A stretch of 64,000 nucleotides of DNA from Symsagittifera roscoffensis. Taxonomy: Eukaryota > Xenacoelomorpha > Acoela > Convolutidae. Of the stretch, positions 19,871-30,698 are shown in pieces; the stretch's first letter is position 1; the number at the start of each line of letters is the position of its first letter. The position numbers were made by a program, and so were the translations under genes. Location of the stretch: the NCBI RefSeq assembly GCF_963678635.1, contig NC_087063.1:12310368-12374367 (forward strand). The letters run 5' to 3'. The notes beneath the pieces are model-generated. The model worked only from the letters and a program-made list of their open reading frames with translations. It did not search any database and was not told the DNA's origin.

Positions 19871-21130
19871 AATACATTCGATGTGCGTATACCCCAAACA
19901 AAAATTTTCAGGTTTGCTGTCAAAGCGTTCGAGAATTGAAGATCGAGTGAAACTGAGCAGTTAGTAAGTTCTGGATGCGAGAAGTCATGAGCTGCCTGCT
20001 GTGTGCTAGTGAGATCGAAACACATAATAAAGTGCTATTGGAAGTTATCCAGAGTGATTCCCAGCCCGCAGTGCAACAAACCCAGCGCTGATAGTGTGTT
20101 GAAGAAGAGATGTTTATGATCTTGTGTACTAATTGGTGTACTTGCTATTGGTAAACCGTTCCGTCTCAAGGTAACTTGCTCCAATCCAAATTTTTGATAA
20201 TGAAAAGGATTCGTTCGGTTTGTTCCTAGAAATGCATTATTTGTGTTCAAGGCTATAATAATTTGTCTCACCGATTCACGAGCAAAAATATCTTCCTGTT
20301 GCCAGCTGCGCTGACCAGTTGTTGCAAGAATTTTTTTTTGTAATTCCTTCTTGATATGGGTAGTTCGCAGGAGTTCTGAGCAAAGTTAATTCAATGGCAA
20401 TGGCAGAGAGCACATGGTCGGTCACAGTCATTTTTCTAACATATAGATTTGCTTCGGGTATTTGTAGCTTGTAATAATTGGCAGCATCTTCAGAAATAAG
20501 AAGAAAGTCTTCATGAGAACGTCTGTAGGAAAGTCTGAGGGTAACACCGCTCAACAAATGCTTGTCATATGTAAAAAAATCAACTCCAGCGGGTTGATAG
20601 AACCAAATTTCCCTCGATTCACGGACCAGTTCTCGTTGAGATGCGAAATCAGCTGCATCTATTGCAGCGGGATTGTTTTCAAAACGATATCCTTGACACT
20701 TAAGCCTTGAGTCCTTGGCTCCTTTGCTAATAGAAAATTTTGTTCCAATAAAGCTTTTATCCGCAAAATTACTATTGGCATTTGAGATTTTGAGTCCATT
20801 AGCAGAGAGGGTACAGTCAGAGAAAAGGGATTACAAGGAGTTGTTTACGAGGAACGGTGAATCAGACACAGTAGGATCAGTGTTGTCGTATCGCAGATCA
20901 GCTCCATTTGATTGCGTTACTTTGCATTGTACTTCCAAATAAATTTTTTGCAGGTCAACAAAATTATTACGGTCACCTGTGATTTCAAGTTCAAGCATTG
21001 GTCCATTAGGTGAATAGATAGGTCCAATTTTTTGATCGAATGCGTTTTCAAAAGGAATCAAAAGGGGTTCATTTTCAAACTAATCCAGAGAGCTATGGGT
21101 AGCTTCATTGGGTATCAAATTAGCGATCAT
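19864..21130 (-). pseudogene. Major capsid protein (double jelly-roll)
   Basis: The ATG complement at 21128-21130 opens MIANLIPNEA. Conserved segments follow over several frames: LELEITGDRNNFVDLQKIYL (strand of the first jelly roll), SGVTLRLSYRRS, LYVRKMTV, a block with NTNNAFLGTNRTNPF, and FDLTSTQQAA leading to SVSLDLQFSNAL at the C-terminus. This is the Polinton hexon-type protein. In-frame TAG codons lie at 21080-21082 and 20035-20037. A frameshift lies by the poly-T run near 20330. It follows the basic-protein gene with only a few bases between. Intact it would be about 420 residues. Confidence 0.85.
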
Positions 21131-21133
21131 TTT

Positions 21134-21538
21134 TTATGTTTGAGAAAAAATCTGCTCGATTTTCACTGGTCTGGTTTTTCTTCGAATGATTGTTTTTCTT
21201 TTTTGAGCCCCTACTGACCTTCTTCTTTGTAATCCATTCATTGCTGTCTTTCGACGACGTCTACCACCACCGAGTTGTTTTCTTGCAGATTTTGTGACAG
21301 TGTTTTTCAAGGCTTGTTTAGGAGACTTCTTTTTCATAGCGACATCCATCAGTTCTGGCGCTGCAATCATCAAAAGTTCTCTGCCCAGTTTTTGCGCAGC
21401 CGGTAGAATAACCCGTCGTGCAAACAGTACAGCAGCACGACCAATACCAGCAGCCAAAGCGCCAAATCTACTGCCGCGTTGTCGGTAGTGTCCAGAGAAA
21501 TGAGGAAGTGAAGCTTGCTTTGCATAATATTGTTTCAT
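21134..21538 (-). CDS. Basic capsid-associated protein of Polinton
   Basis: An intact 134-residue frame (ATG at 21538). The N-terminus has aromatic and Gly-rich sequence (LPHFSGHYRQRGSRFGALAAG), a hydrophobic helix follows, and the C-terminal half is very basic (GGGRRRRK, KRKTIIRRK). Size, position between minor and major capsid genes and composition match the small basic protein of Polintons, compared in the literature with adenovirus core or pVI-like proteins. Likely role: internal capsid or DNA-associated protein. It starts inside the 3' end of the minor capsid gene. It is one of the few unbroken Polinton frames here. Confidence 0.7.
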   Translation of the reverse strand: MKQYYAKQASLPHFSGHYRQRGSRFGALAAGIGRAAVLFARRVILPAAQKLGRELLMIAAPELMDVAMKKKSPKQALKNTVTKSARKQLGGGRRRRKTAMNGLQRRRSVGAQKRKTIIRRKTRPVKIEQIFSQT

Positions 21539-22413
21539 TGGTTTTCAACAAAAAGCGCTTGAATTTTAGAGTCAACACAAATTTACCAGTTCCTGCAAAG
21601 GGCAATAGTCTTCCAGTTTCTGTGCGCAACTGTACCGATATTGATTGTACAGATGAAGTGAATAACTTTTGTAGTCTAAATTAGTGAAGTTTTTTCGATG
21701 TTTAGGTTCAATGCTGCAGGCACTACCGTTTTTGATGCGTCTATTTGAATCAATGACGCGTAACAATGGGGCCTTTGCATCTCCAACAGTTTGCTATTGA
21801 ATAATGTCAATATAGACAAAAATTAGACTTGTCCCACTTGATAAGTCATATGGGAAATGAGATTCGTACAGTTCGTTTCCCTCATAAGATGCATCGAAGG
21901 AGGGTATCATTTTGTAACCAATGTGATATTCACCGTTCTCATCAAGCTTTGCAATGTAGCCTAACAGACTGGGTATTTGGGGACTTGGGATTAAGATTCC
22001 TTCATTTGCGTTCATCCAGTTGCTCATGCTATTCGTGATTTCTTGAGGACTTGCATCGAAATAAATTTTGTCTTTGAGTTTTGTTTTTATCTCATTAATC
22101 AATTGTTCTTCAAAAGTGTACTCTCCTGATTTGACAAAAAATTTTCGCCATAGTAAGTTCTGGAAATTTTATTTTGATTGCCGGCGTTGGATTTACTGGC
22201 TACTACTTCGGATGCTCTGAAGTACTTAAATTCCTCATCAGTAACATTGTTTAATCTTGTTGGGAAAATTATTTCTGAGAGAGCAACTCTCCAATCCCCC
22301 ATCTAAAGCTATTTCTTCTTTAAAAAAATTTCTAAAACTGGCCAAAGTGTTGTCTGGGAAATAATCCATTGATGCTGTTGAAACCAAATGCCCAGTAAAC
22401 TCGTCACTGCCCA
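21468..22413 (-). pseudogene. Minor capsid protein (penton, single jelly-roll)
   Basis: Likely ATG complement at 22411-22413. The start shows TASMDYFPDNTLASF and then, after a frameshift near 22300, DWRVALSEIIFP: the fPdNT and W-VaL-EI-fP signature of the Polinton penton. The middle segment (21794-22102) ends IFVYIDIIQ, then a TAG (21794-21796), then VGDAKAPLLRVID, matching the family's VGD block. After another frameshift near 21670 it ends with a GRLLPFAGTGKFVLTLKF-type closing strand. It overlaps the next gene by about 70 bp. Confidence 0.82.
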
Positions 22414-22446
22414 TTTTCGTTATAATCAGCTTTGTTTCCAATTAAA

Positions 22447-23345
22447 CTAAGTTTTTTTTTCATAAAGTTTTCCGCCGATTTCTTCTTTTTCCGCATCAAT
22501 GAGACTGTATGTTGGAGGGTTTACAGTAGGAATGGCAACTATTTCAAAAACTTCGTCTGTAAAAATCTGCTTGTAACCTTTTCTAAAAGGCAAGTCAGTT
22601 TTCGCTATTCGCACATAGTCACCAACATAAAATTTTGGTTTCTGTACCAACTTCGATGAACTGTTTGCAATTAATGAAACTAAAGCAGGTACATGTTTTC
22701 TTGTGACCTTGTTTGGAGCCAACTTTGTTATTCTATTAAGGCTTGAGTTAATCGTTTGAAGAAACTTTTGTAATTTGTCAATATAACTATAAGTCCATTC
22801 AAACTCCAAGTACTTGTAGATAATACTTTTCAGTGATCGAATGTTTCTTTCGGCAAACGCTGACTTTTTTCACTGTGAGTATTGTATTTGATGACTTCTC
22901 GTTTAGTACATAACTTTTCGAGCTCTCCTTTAAACTCGGTGCCTTTGTCAACTCACACTTTTTTTGGTTAATTTGTTTTGATCATTTTTTTGAAAGCTGC
23001 GGTTGTTTTTTTTAGCATATTTGGTTTTCAGGGGTTCCACTCTTAAGTAGCGCGAGAGACAATCGACAGCGACTAAGAAATATTGTACCCCTTGGTTATA
23101 TTTAGCCAATTTATCAACATAAGCCATGTCATGAGACCAAATTTCGTTGATATCGTTAACAATCACTTTTAGAGGAGGATATGTTTTACCAAAAAATCCA
23201 TACTTTGTATGTGATGATTGAGATCTCAGAAAATTTTAAACATTTTTTTTGGTGAGAGTTGACTAGCATTTGTCAAATTTTTAACGCTACCAAATGCAGC
23301 TGGACCTTTCGTGTAGAGTGTTTTGAGTTTCTTTTCTTCACTGTT
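22447..23345 (-). pseudogene. Retroviral-type integrase of Polinton
   Basis: Minus-strand frames in order are a zinc-binding-like N-terminal part ending LTNASQLSPKK, then core domain EIWSHDMAYVDKL (first catalytic Asp), YFLVAVDCLSRYLRVEPLK, VDKGTEFKGELEKL (second Asp) and FAERNI (Glu), and a C-terminal SH3/chromo-like part with GDYVRIAK, FRKGYKQIFTDEVFEI and IGGKLYE. The complete DDE triad is visible, although one-base frameshifts at A-runs near 23240, 22990 and 22870 break the frame. It would insert the element and make the 6-bp duplication. The homopolymer positions leave open that some breaks are sequencing errors. Confidence 0.88.
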
Positions 23346-24300
23346 AGTAGGATTTCCATTCTTTTGTTGACGACGTCGCAAACGATTCTTTACTGCTTTT
23401 ATAGTTTATATCATCGTCGTCGTTGGTGGGGAACAATTCTTTTTTCTGGGTTTTTCTTTTGTCGGATTGCTTGGTTCTGGGCTTGAGAGTTGTCGATGAG
23501 GAGGATTTTGAACTCTTCGACTCCTCAGTTGTCGGGTTGTCGGAGACAACGGAGGAAGAAGTTGAGGGCTTAGCTGCTTCGCTCTTAAGCGAGCGGAGAA
23601 TCTGTTTGGCATAAGTGTTGGACAGTAAACTAGTATCAAGATTCAGTTCTTTCAAAATTTGTGGATAAAAAACACCCTCAAATTTTTTTGTGTTTTGCTG
23701 TGTATCGTACAAAAAAGATTCAATTTTAACGAGTGTTGGTTTTCCTTGAATTAGAACATAACCGTAAACGTCTAAAGTCAAGGATTCAACAGCTTTAGCA
23801 CTATGTTTGCCCTTTCCAATTTATTAGCTTCCAATAGCTCTTGAATAGATTACATAACCTTTCGAAAGACTTCAGCGGTTTTTCCATTAATTTTTTCATC
23901 GTTTTTTTCTATTGTCTTTGAATTTGGCTGCTGCAGAGAATTGTATGATTCAACATTTTTTTTTTGCTTTATCATCACCATCAACACTGAAGTTAGTAAG
24001 GGCAGATAATTTTTTTTCGAAGATTTGGTACATAACTAGGGGTTAAAGGAATAGGAGATTTTGGGTTTAATAGTGGTGGAGAGTCACGGCTGATATTTCG
24101 TTCTCGAAATCGTTGTATGTGATTGAGTTGAGATGATTTGTCGTTAATTAATGGATTATGGAGGATTTGAGATTGCAGTGCAGTTTTTTCATCTGGAGCA
24201 TATGTTTTTCGAGGAATGAGGATGAATTCTTCAGCATACATGCCTAAGGTACTAGTTTTTCAGGTAAATGTAACACAATTCTCCGATTGATTTAACCAGT
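23346..24300 (-). pseudogene. Polinton unknown protein(s) upstream of integrase
   Basis: Two frames are readable. 23344-23781 begins MTLDVYGYVL and ends in a Ser/Lys/Asp-rich tail with KPRTKQSDKRK. 23993-24241 begins MYAEEFILIPRKTY and has a proline-rich end. The EEFILIPRKTY start resembles the beginning of a conserved hypothetical gene often seen beside Polinton capsid genes, but I cannot name it. A frameshifted stretch at 23780-23990 may join them into one gene of about 300 residues. Confidence 0.5.
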
Positions 24301-24356
24301 GAAAAATTGTTTGCCAAAACTTTTCGTTTTTCTCGGATACTAAACTACAATGGTGA

Positions 24357-25040
24357 CTATCGAGCATTTGCTTCAATAAACAAAATTCTTTCTCTTTCAT
24401 TTTCAAGAGATGTGATAACTGCTTTTGAGGATGGTAAAGAAAAAATGGTTGACGATGGTGGAACTATGTTTAACGAATAACGAAGACATTCTGAAGTTTT
24501 GGGATCCAAGTCTATCAACAGATGACCGAAATCTTCTTTCGTTGCCAACTGATACGCATGACAAAGAAATTTTGCATATTCAATTGTCTGCCTTAAAAAC
24601 CAATTTGTTGAATGTCTCGAGGTGATTTGAACAAAATTAAGTGAGTTGTATTCAAATCTATTGTACGTGATTGCTTACTTTGCTGAAATAAATTGTGCTT
24701 GACATAAATAACATGAACATTTTTATGTCGGCCTGCTGTAGCTAATTTAACAAAATCTTTTTCATTAAAAATTTTTTCACAGGTATCATCAAAGACAATC
24801 ATGCAATCCGGTAAGTTATTAACAATTTCAAAGCTGGACATTTTTATAAATTCAATATCAAATTTGTTGTGAGTTAATTTGTTTGGGTTAATTGTGAAGA
24901 TAAAAATAGAAAATCTTGTTATACGATGGATAGAATATTTCTTTGAGAAGCATTTGAAAAATTAAATCAGTTTTGCCAGATCCCGAGGGACCTGAAAAGG
25001 ACATAAACAGACGATCTTTTGTTGAAATGATCTTTTTCAT
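24357..25040 (-). pseudogene. FtsK/A32-like genome-packaging ATPase
   Basis: Start ATG complement at 25038-25040. Walker A is SGPSGSGKT near 25000-24975. Walker B is CMIVFDDTCE near 24805-24775. KHNLFQQ and LFKSPRDIQQ follow, both characteristic of Polinton and adenovirus-like packaging ATPases. The gene is broken by a TAA at 24888-24890 (in place of an expected Gln) and by frameshifts near 24875 and 24593. The last part is 24357-24548. It would drive DNA into the capsid. Confidence 0.88.
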
Positions 25041-25042
25041 GA

Positions 25043-25276
25043 TTATAACTTGGGATTGGGTAACATGTAACCAACTGTACTAGATAGTATTGGAAGCCAA
25101 ATGGCAGTTTCGTCACAAATAAGGTTGTAAAAAGACAATTTCGAAAAAGATAAACAGAGCAAAATGAAAATGAAACAGACTTGAGTGAAAGACAACTTCT
25201 GCAGACGGAAGAGAAACAGAATTACAAAATTTTCAAGATGTTTTTTCGTGAGATAAAGACTGTTCGGCACCACCAA
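25043..25276 (-). CDS. Small hydrophobic protein, possible membrane protein
   Basis: A 77-residue frame just upstream of the ATPase start. It has a long hydrophobic run (CFIFILLCLSFSKLSFYNLI) and ends VGYMLPNPKL. A transmembrane helix is plausible. Small membrane proteins occur in some Polintons, but I recognise no family. The first Met may not be the true start. Confidence 0.3.
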   Translation of the reverse strand: MVVPNSLYLTKKHLENFVILFLFRLQKLSFTQVCFIFILLCLSFSKLSFYNLICDETAIWLPILSSTVGYMLPNPKL

Positions 25277-25574
25277 TTGCTACAAAGTCGTAATCATAGT
25301 TCTCGTCAGTGGTTTCATCATTTTCCATGTTTTCTGGAAGACTTTTTTTGCTTATTTGCATCAAGGTTTTTTTTTCGCCTTTTTTTCTCTCTGATCTATT
25401 GCCGTTTGGTTTGTATTTTCTTAAATAACTTGCTTTGTTTTTGTCTGTCAGATGTACCCGAACAATTTTTACAATTTTTTCTACGTTTCCGGTACTGATT
25501 TTGTTTAATTCTAATAAATCTTTTGGTGAATTCTCACCTGTTAAACTCACATTTTGTGTGTTTTCTTTTGGCAA
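25233..25574 (-). CDS. Hypothetical charged protein
   Basis: A 113-residue Lys/Glu/Asn-rich frame beginning MPKENTQNVSLTG and ending with an acidic segment (ENDETTDENYDYDFV). It overlaps the frame of the hydrophobic protein by about 40 bp. No domain recognised. Its position between ATPase and the (TA)n repeat makes it a candidate Polinton accessory protein. Confidence 0.35.
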   Translation of the reverse strand: MPKENTQNVSLTGENSPKDLLELNKISTGNVEKIVKIVRVHLTDKNKASYLRKYKPNGNRSERKKGEKKTLMQISKKSLPENMENDETTDENYDYDFVAIGGAEQSLSHEKTS

Positions 25575-25697
25575 AAATGTTTTTTTTTTGGAAATTTTGA
25601 ATTTTCAAACACGACATGTTAGCAACTAGTAATCACACAAGATTAAAAGAAAATGAAAACAATCAATAAATATATTTATTATGATTCACAAAACTTG

Positions 25698-25699
25698 GT

Positions 25700-25777
<78 letters not shown>
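25698..25777. repeat. (TA)n(TG)n microsatellite
   Basis: Pure TA dinucleotides from about 25698 to 25757, then TG from about 25758 to 25777. It lies between two gene remnants inside the Polinton. Confidence 0.97.
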
Positions 25778-25789
25778 TTCTTCATTTCG

Positions 25790-26308
25790 GTTCAACAGGC
25801 AAATCAACTCCTCGTTCAGTGAAGAAATACTCATATTTTGTGAGTTTGTTATGGTTACAATTAGATTTGAACTTTACAACAAAATGAGCAGCAACTCTGA
25901 TAGTGGCTTGAACTAATTGTGTTTCCTCAAAGTTATCAGTTTTGACTAATTCTTTCATTTCAGCTGGAAGCTATTGGTCATGCAAATGGGTTTGTCTTCT
26001 CTCTCGCTGCTGAGGTTGCAGCCCTTCCAGGTTAAGAATGAACAACTGAATTGACTGGCGAAATTCCTGGAGTCTGGACATTGTACAGGTAAAAGTAGTC
26101 CAGAACTGTAAAAAGTTTCCGTAAATCTATCGATTTCGATATCGTTCAGTGTAAATTGTTCGAGTTTTCCTCGACAATCTAATATGCCTGTCCGCATAAG
26201 AGTAACTTTAACTCTTGGGGTCAAATTGGTTTCAGGACTCTGATTAGTCATTGAAGCGTAAACCATTAATTTTGGTGATAAGGTTGTTTGCATCATTGGA
26301 CAGTTCAT
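25790..26308 (-). pseudogene. Polinton hypothetical protein, frame-broken
   Basis: The frame 25955-26308 (MNCPMMQTTL..., C-terminal CMTNSFQLK) appears to continue after a frameshift near 25955 with ELVKTDNFEETQ and ends VDLPVEPK near 25790. Composition is normal for a folded protein, but I recognise no family. It overlaps the C-terminus of the preceding gene. Confidence 0.4.
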
Positions 26309-26846
26309 TTTGTAACCAATTGAAAAAAACTTGGGATTTTCTACGGGTACAATGCTTTAATAATTGATGCGAGGGAAGTAAATGAGAATGTCGTTTGCAA
26401 ATATGTTTTTCTTGACCCAATAACTGTTCAATTTTTGGGCAGTCAATATCTTCCATATTTGTCATGGTAATTGGTAGTTTCAAGTATTCAGCTAATGATA
26501 CAGATTTTTGCGTACCTTTAGCAAAGAAAATGGGAGTTTGGGTTCCTGAAACGAATGCCGTCAAAATTTTGATGCAAGTATGAGTAAGGGTATTCATCTT
26601 CGTCCCAACGAAGCCCGCGTATAAATTTAGATACCCAATCGTAAGCTTTTTTCTCTTCTTTTGATAATTTATTGAATTGAACTGGTGGCAGAAAATGATT
26701 GTATTAATTGAAATAGCAGAGCAAACGGAAAGTTCCTTTATGATCAAAGGTTTCTTTCCACATCTAAATCCTTCAATATCTAAAATAATGAGATGGTTGA
26801 AAAACAAATTTTTAGTTTTCTTTCTTTGGGTTAACATGATTTTCAC
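26244..26846 (-). CDS. Putative RNase H-fold exonuclease-like protein
   Basis: An open frame of 200 residues. The N-terminal part has HLIILDIEGFRCG, a DxE strand like the first block of DEDD exonucleases. The middle has MEDIDCPKIEQLL and the C-terminal part CTRRKSQVFFNWLQNEL with clustered Cys and His. Proteins with this DIEGF start, a later 'EDI-CP' block and a Cys/His-rich end occur in arthropod mobile-element loci; the exonuclease assignment is my inference from the DxE strand. It is one of the longest unbroken frames in the Polinton. Confidence 0.4.
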   Translation of the reverse strand: MKIMLTQRKKTKNLFFNHLIILDIEGFRCGKKPLIIKELSVCSAISINTIIFCHQFNSINYQKKRKKLTIGYLNLYAGFVGTKMNTLTHTCIKILTAFVSGTQTPIFFAKGTQKSVSLAEYLKLPITMTNMEDIDCPKIEQLLGQEKHICKRHSHLLPSHQLLKHCTRRKSQVFFNWLQNELSNDANNLITKINGLRFND

Positions 26847-26919
26847 TCAACATTCCAACAAACGAAATAATTTTGGTTTGAATGCTTTAAGAAATAAGCA
26901 AAACGCAATACTTGTCACG

Positions 26920-27148
26920 TGACCCAGGTAACAGTTTTTTTTGGACAAGGCAAAACATATGTCTACCCAGGACCCGTATGACTTTTTTCTTTCAAATATC
27001 CTGCTGCATCATGCAATATAGCATGTATTCTAAGAAATTTGAACTGTTTCAAGTGTTTGTCGAGCCACGAATTGTCTATTCCAATTGAAGCACCATATGG
27101 TCTGTTTTTCAAAACAAAATCCAAATTATTATCAGCATAAAAATACAA
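26920..27148 (-). CDS. Small Polinton protein with HDAAG and TGPG motifs
   Basis: The frame begins MYFYADNNLDFVL and includes LHDAAGYLKEKSHTGPG near its end. The HDAAG...GPG arrangement looks conserved rather than random. The frame may continue past the stop through a frameshift. Function unknown. Confidence 0.35.
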
Positions 27149-27419
27149 ACAAGTGGCTAAAAAATATTGAAACCTGACTGATTTATCTGGATATTGTTAT
27201 TTTAAGTCTATAAAAATTCATGAATAAGATTTAAATCGAAAGTTGAAATCATTCTTACTGAACTCAATATAATAAACAGGAATAATGAGAAGTATCAATT
27301 AAAACTTAAGTTTCTCTTCAACAATAAATTTCAAGAACAAAACATCAGTGTCTACATCAAGTTTCCCATACTTTCAAACTTTCAAATCTTTTCAAAGTTT
27401 CTGTATTCATCTCATCTGT

Positions 27420-28500
27420 TTGAACATGTCTGCTTCCTGTGTGTTTCTTTGAAACTGAAGTCGAAATTCTTGCGGATTTCTTTGACGTCGACGATGCAGC
27501 AGGCGTAACTGTATTATTAATTCGTTTCTATCCCCCAACGGCCGGAGATTTCTTGCAAACGTTTTGGTTTGCTGAAGTCTGTTTGTTATATGATGTTGCA
27601 GAAAGCAACACGTTGGGTAAACGTTTTTTGATTGCAGTGAACTCTAACAAATCGAGATTGGCTGCAACAGGTTGTGCTGAATAAGTGAGACCTAGTTTAA
27701 GCTTGTCAAATATCTCACCGTTTCCTTTGACATCTTTAGCAGGAGAAACTAAATATTTGAAGCAAGTGAAAATACAAGGAACACTGAAACATTTTTGAGA
27801 AGGAAAAAACTGGTTTAATTGTCCCCTTGAATAAACTTGAATCAAAACATGGTAATGAATTTTTTCATTCTCGACTGTAAAAGGGCAATATTCAGATTTG
27901 AAGTGGCTTCCAAAGCATAATTTTAAAAGTAGACAAACTAGGAACTTTTTCAGTAATAACAAATTTGAAGTTTGGTGGAATTTTTTTGAAATAATCAGAT
28001 AACACAACTTCGAACATAGCTTCTGCCATTTTGTAAAGGAAAAATAATTCAAATCGTGGTTGAAATCGTTTGTGTTTGAGGAAAGTTGAGATTTCCTGGC
28101 TCGTTCACAATTAGACTGTTGTTTGTCTTTAATTTCAACAGTATCAGAAATTTCATTTTTTTTTGCTCTCGGATTGACTTTCCCGATTTTAGTAATTTTG
28201 AAAATTTTTTGCTGCTTAAGGAAATTCTTTGTACACATTCAAATTCAGCGCCTTCAGTTGTTTTTTTGAAAACTTTCAGGAATACATAAGTTCCAGTTTT
28301 GTCATATGTTTTCAATGTAGCACGCACTAATCTTTTACTGTTTTTCGAAATATCGAAATAGCAGTCGCCAAAAATTTTATCTGCGTTTGCTGTGGTGCTT
28401 GTTTTGGTTTTACTCGTTGTAACGAGTAAATTTTCAAAGTAACTTGATTTAAAACTGATTAGAAAGAAATGGTTCCGATTGATTGTATATGTTTGCAAAA
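27420..28500 (-). pseudogene. Polinton gene with possible HUH-type Rep motif
   Basis: Two overlapping minus frames (28049-28498 and 27528-28238) read as one gene with frameshifts near 28140 and 28000. The first part includes VQRISLSSKKFSKLL, which is PC4-like in pattern. The second carries KIHYHVLIQVY near 27868-27836. HxHxxxQ is rolling-circle motif II of HUH replication proteins (Gemini-type Reps read HLHVLIQ); the two His codons are the complement of 27849-27857. A motif III Tyr is uncertain. The C-terminus is Ser/Lys-rich. No clear ATG start. Alternatives: a chance HxH in an unrelated Polinton protein. Confidence 0.35.
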
Positions 28501-28860
28501 GAAAGTGTTGTATCTATTTTATTTTATATACACATGTACTTTATATCGTAAAGATATTGGATTGCAATTTGGTTCAAATGGATTAGTATTTTATGCATGT
28601 ACAACTGATACGAATTTTAATGGATGTCAAAGGTCACAATGTTTAAACGTTATTTTCGATACAAGCTATTTGTTTGAATGCAATTTAGATAAACATAGAA
28701 TACCACGCAAGGTAACATAAATATTTCACACGCCCTCCCTTATTAGACTGATCAAAAACTACATAGGAGGTCTTGAAATTTTTAATTTTAGAAGAACCAA
28801 TCCCTATTTTAATCTCTTGAGGCGTTTTCACAATTCATTTCAGTTTCTTTTCTTTCCGCG
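28501..28860 (+). other. Central strand switch of Polinton
   Basis: Genes to the left are on the minus strand and genes to the right on the plus strand. The open frame at 28469-28720 is Cys- and Asn-rich without a recognisable motif. If Polinton promoters exist in this copy, this is the likely place for a divergent pair; I see no clear TATA box pair. Confidence 0.3.
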
Positions 28861-28896
28861 TTATGTTTGTCCTTTTCTTCCAACTTTTCTTCAAAA

Positions 28897-29532
28897 ATGC
28901 CTTGTTATATTATTGCCGGATATTCCAATCACGAAAGAACCATTTTTTATGAAACCGTTCACGGTAACTTTGTAGCAATAATAAACGAAGAAAAAAGTTT
29001 CAATTCTGATGAGTGGACTTGTACACATCACATTATGATTCCCAAATTTTTTTTTACTTTTTTTCAGTAAACTTTTCTTAAAAAAGTCAAAGGAGGACAA
29101 AGAGCTGATTATAAAGTATTTGAATTACCTTACAAATTCTGGTAAATATACGGATCCTGACGAGCCTCTTGCTCTTCAGGTTGATATTTCAACTTTATCA
29201 GTACCAGTAAAAAAAATTTGTATAAATACGGTTGTGATGTTACTCCGAAGTGTGAAAACCAGTTATAATACTTTGAAGAAATTGATTTTTTTGATCGTTT
29301 ATGAGGAATGGAACAGATTGAATCACCATTATTAGTTACCCCGAAAGCTGATCCTTCTCCTACAGTGTCACCATGGCTTGATGAACCAGATTTTTTGACT
29401 CCAACGCGCACCCCCGAAGCGACAGTGAGTTATCACATGGAAATTTTGACTCCTGCTCTATGCCTTGCACCAAAGAAAAAGCGAAGGCTCAAAACACTAG
29501 AAAAACCTCAGGAGTATTTAGATCTTATTTAA
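28897..29532 (+). pseudogene. Polinton hypothetical protein on plus strand, frame-broken
   Basis: The ATG at 28897 starts MPCYIIAGYSNHERTIFYET. Continuation in other frames is readable at 29120-29335 (NYLTNSGKYTDPDEPLAL) and 29308-29532 (acidic, ends APKKKRRLKTLEKPQ, a basic, nuclear-localisation-like tail). T/A homopolymers near 29050 and 29210 mark the frameshifts. No known domain. Confidence 0.4.
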
Positions 29533-30698
29533 CTTTGAAACTGTGGTTGCGTTTGATTGATTTTAATTTGGTTTTATTGTGTATAAATATTTAACCTTGA
29601 AACTCAGATTGATTTTTAATAGCTTTCATTTGGTGTTCTCAGGTATGCAATTTTTTGTAAATTAAAACTCTCTGCCTCTTAATGCTTCCCTTATCAAATT
29701 GCTAGGAAAAGGAGAGCATAATAAGTCATTTTATAACCGAAGGTTTGACAAGTCTTCAATCAAAATACAAAAAAGAACTTGAATTTTTAAATCTCGGGAA
29801 AATGTTGAAAATTTTTATCTCGTAAACTTGAGATCCTATAGTCTTCACACCTCTGAACAAAATTAATTAACTGGTTGTGAGCAGTATTTTGATATATTGC
29901 ACGACTATGTTCAGACCATCCACTGAAGAGATACAGACATTTCTTTTTAGAAAAGCCTCATCCTATATCAATTTTCTAACTTTTTGTTACACGGTCAGAA
30001 TAAAGTCTTCCGACCACTCATATTGCTGCTCTCAGTGAGCTATGCATTTTTACCTAGGGATCAGAACCTGTATTGCAAACCTTTGTGGAGATCAACGTTT
30101 AAAGCCCAAAAAAAACTCTTTTTTTGAGGTATTTTTTGGGTATATCAAAGAAACGGGTTAGTTTAAGTGGAAAAAAGTGGTTGGTTAAATCTCTTTGAAC
30201 TTCACATATATCCTAATTAAAACAGAAAAAGTATTAATTGATTTCACAATATTCATAAGGTATCCTATGAAAAGATATACGTTTTTTTTGCTGATGTCGG
30301 TTTTCTAATTACAAAGCAAATTTCGGCGGGAAAAGTTAATTTAACATGCTCAAACGTTTCTGACTGAATTGAAATTTTTAATTTTGAAAGGTTTGCTTTC
30401 TAACGGTATTTAACTTCTTTTTAATAAAAATTTTCTTTCCAAAAGTTTTTTTCAACATTTCTAATTGTAAAATTGAAGCAATTTTGTTATGGTTCCTAGA
30501 CGTTTTGGTTTAAATTCCATTCCAACTCAAATTTTGGCGGTAAAAGGGTTCAAATTTAAAGTTAAGCGGTAAAAGCTATTCAAATTCAAACCGAGAAGGG
30601 AAAAAGAATCGAAGCTAGCTGCAGTAATCTAAACGTTTTGGTATTTAGTTGGGATTCATTCCTTTTCCTGCTTCGCTTTAAAACAGTTCCAGAGCGAA
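29533..30698. other. AT-rich non-coding stretch upstream of PolB
   Basis: No open frame of note and no recognised element. It contains poly-T runs and two similar AATTCAAA-type segments at 30505-30590. It may hold the PolB promoter; no convincing TATA box is distinguishable in this composition. Confidence 0.4.

Noticed and set aside
22447-23345. Treating the minus-strand integrase as part of a Gypsy element
   Set aside because: The ASQLSPKK, HDMAYVDKL and GDYVRIAK blocks, the position next to capsid and ATPase genes and the strand all fit a Polinton integrase, and it is distinct from the Gypsy integrase at 7690 and 13190.
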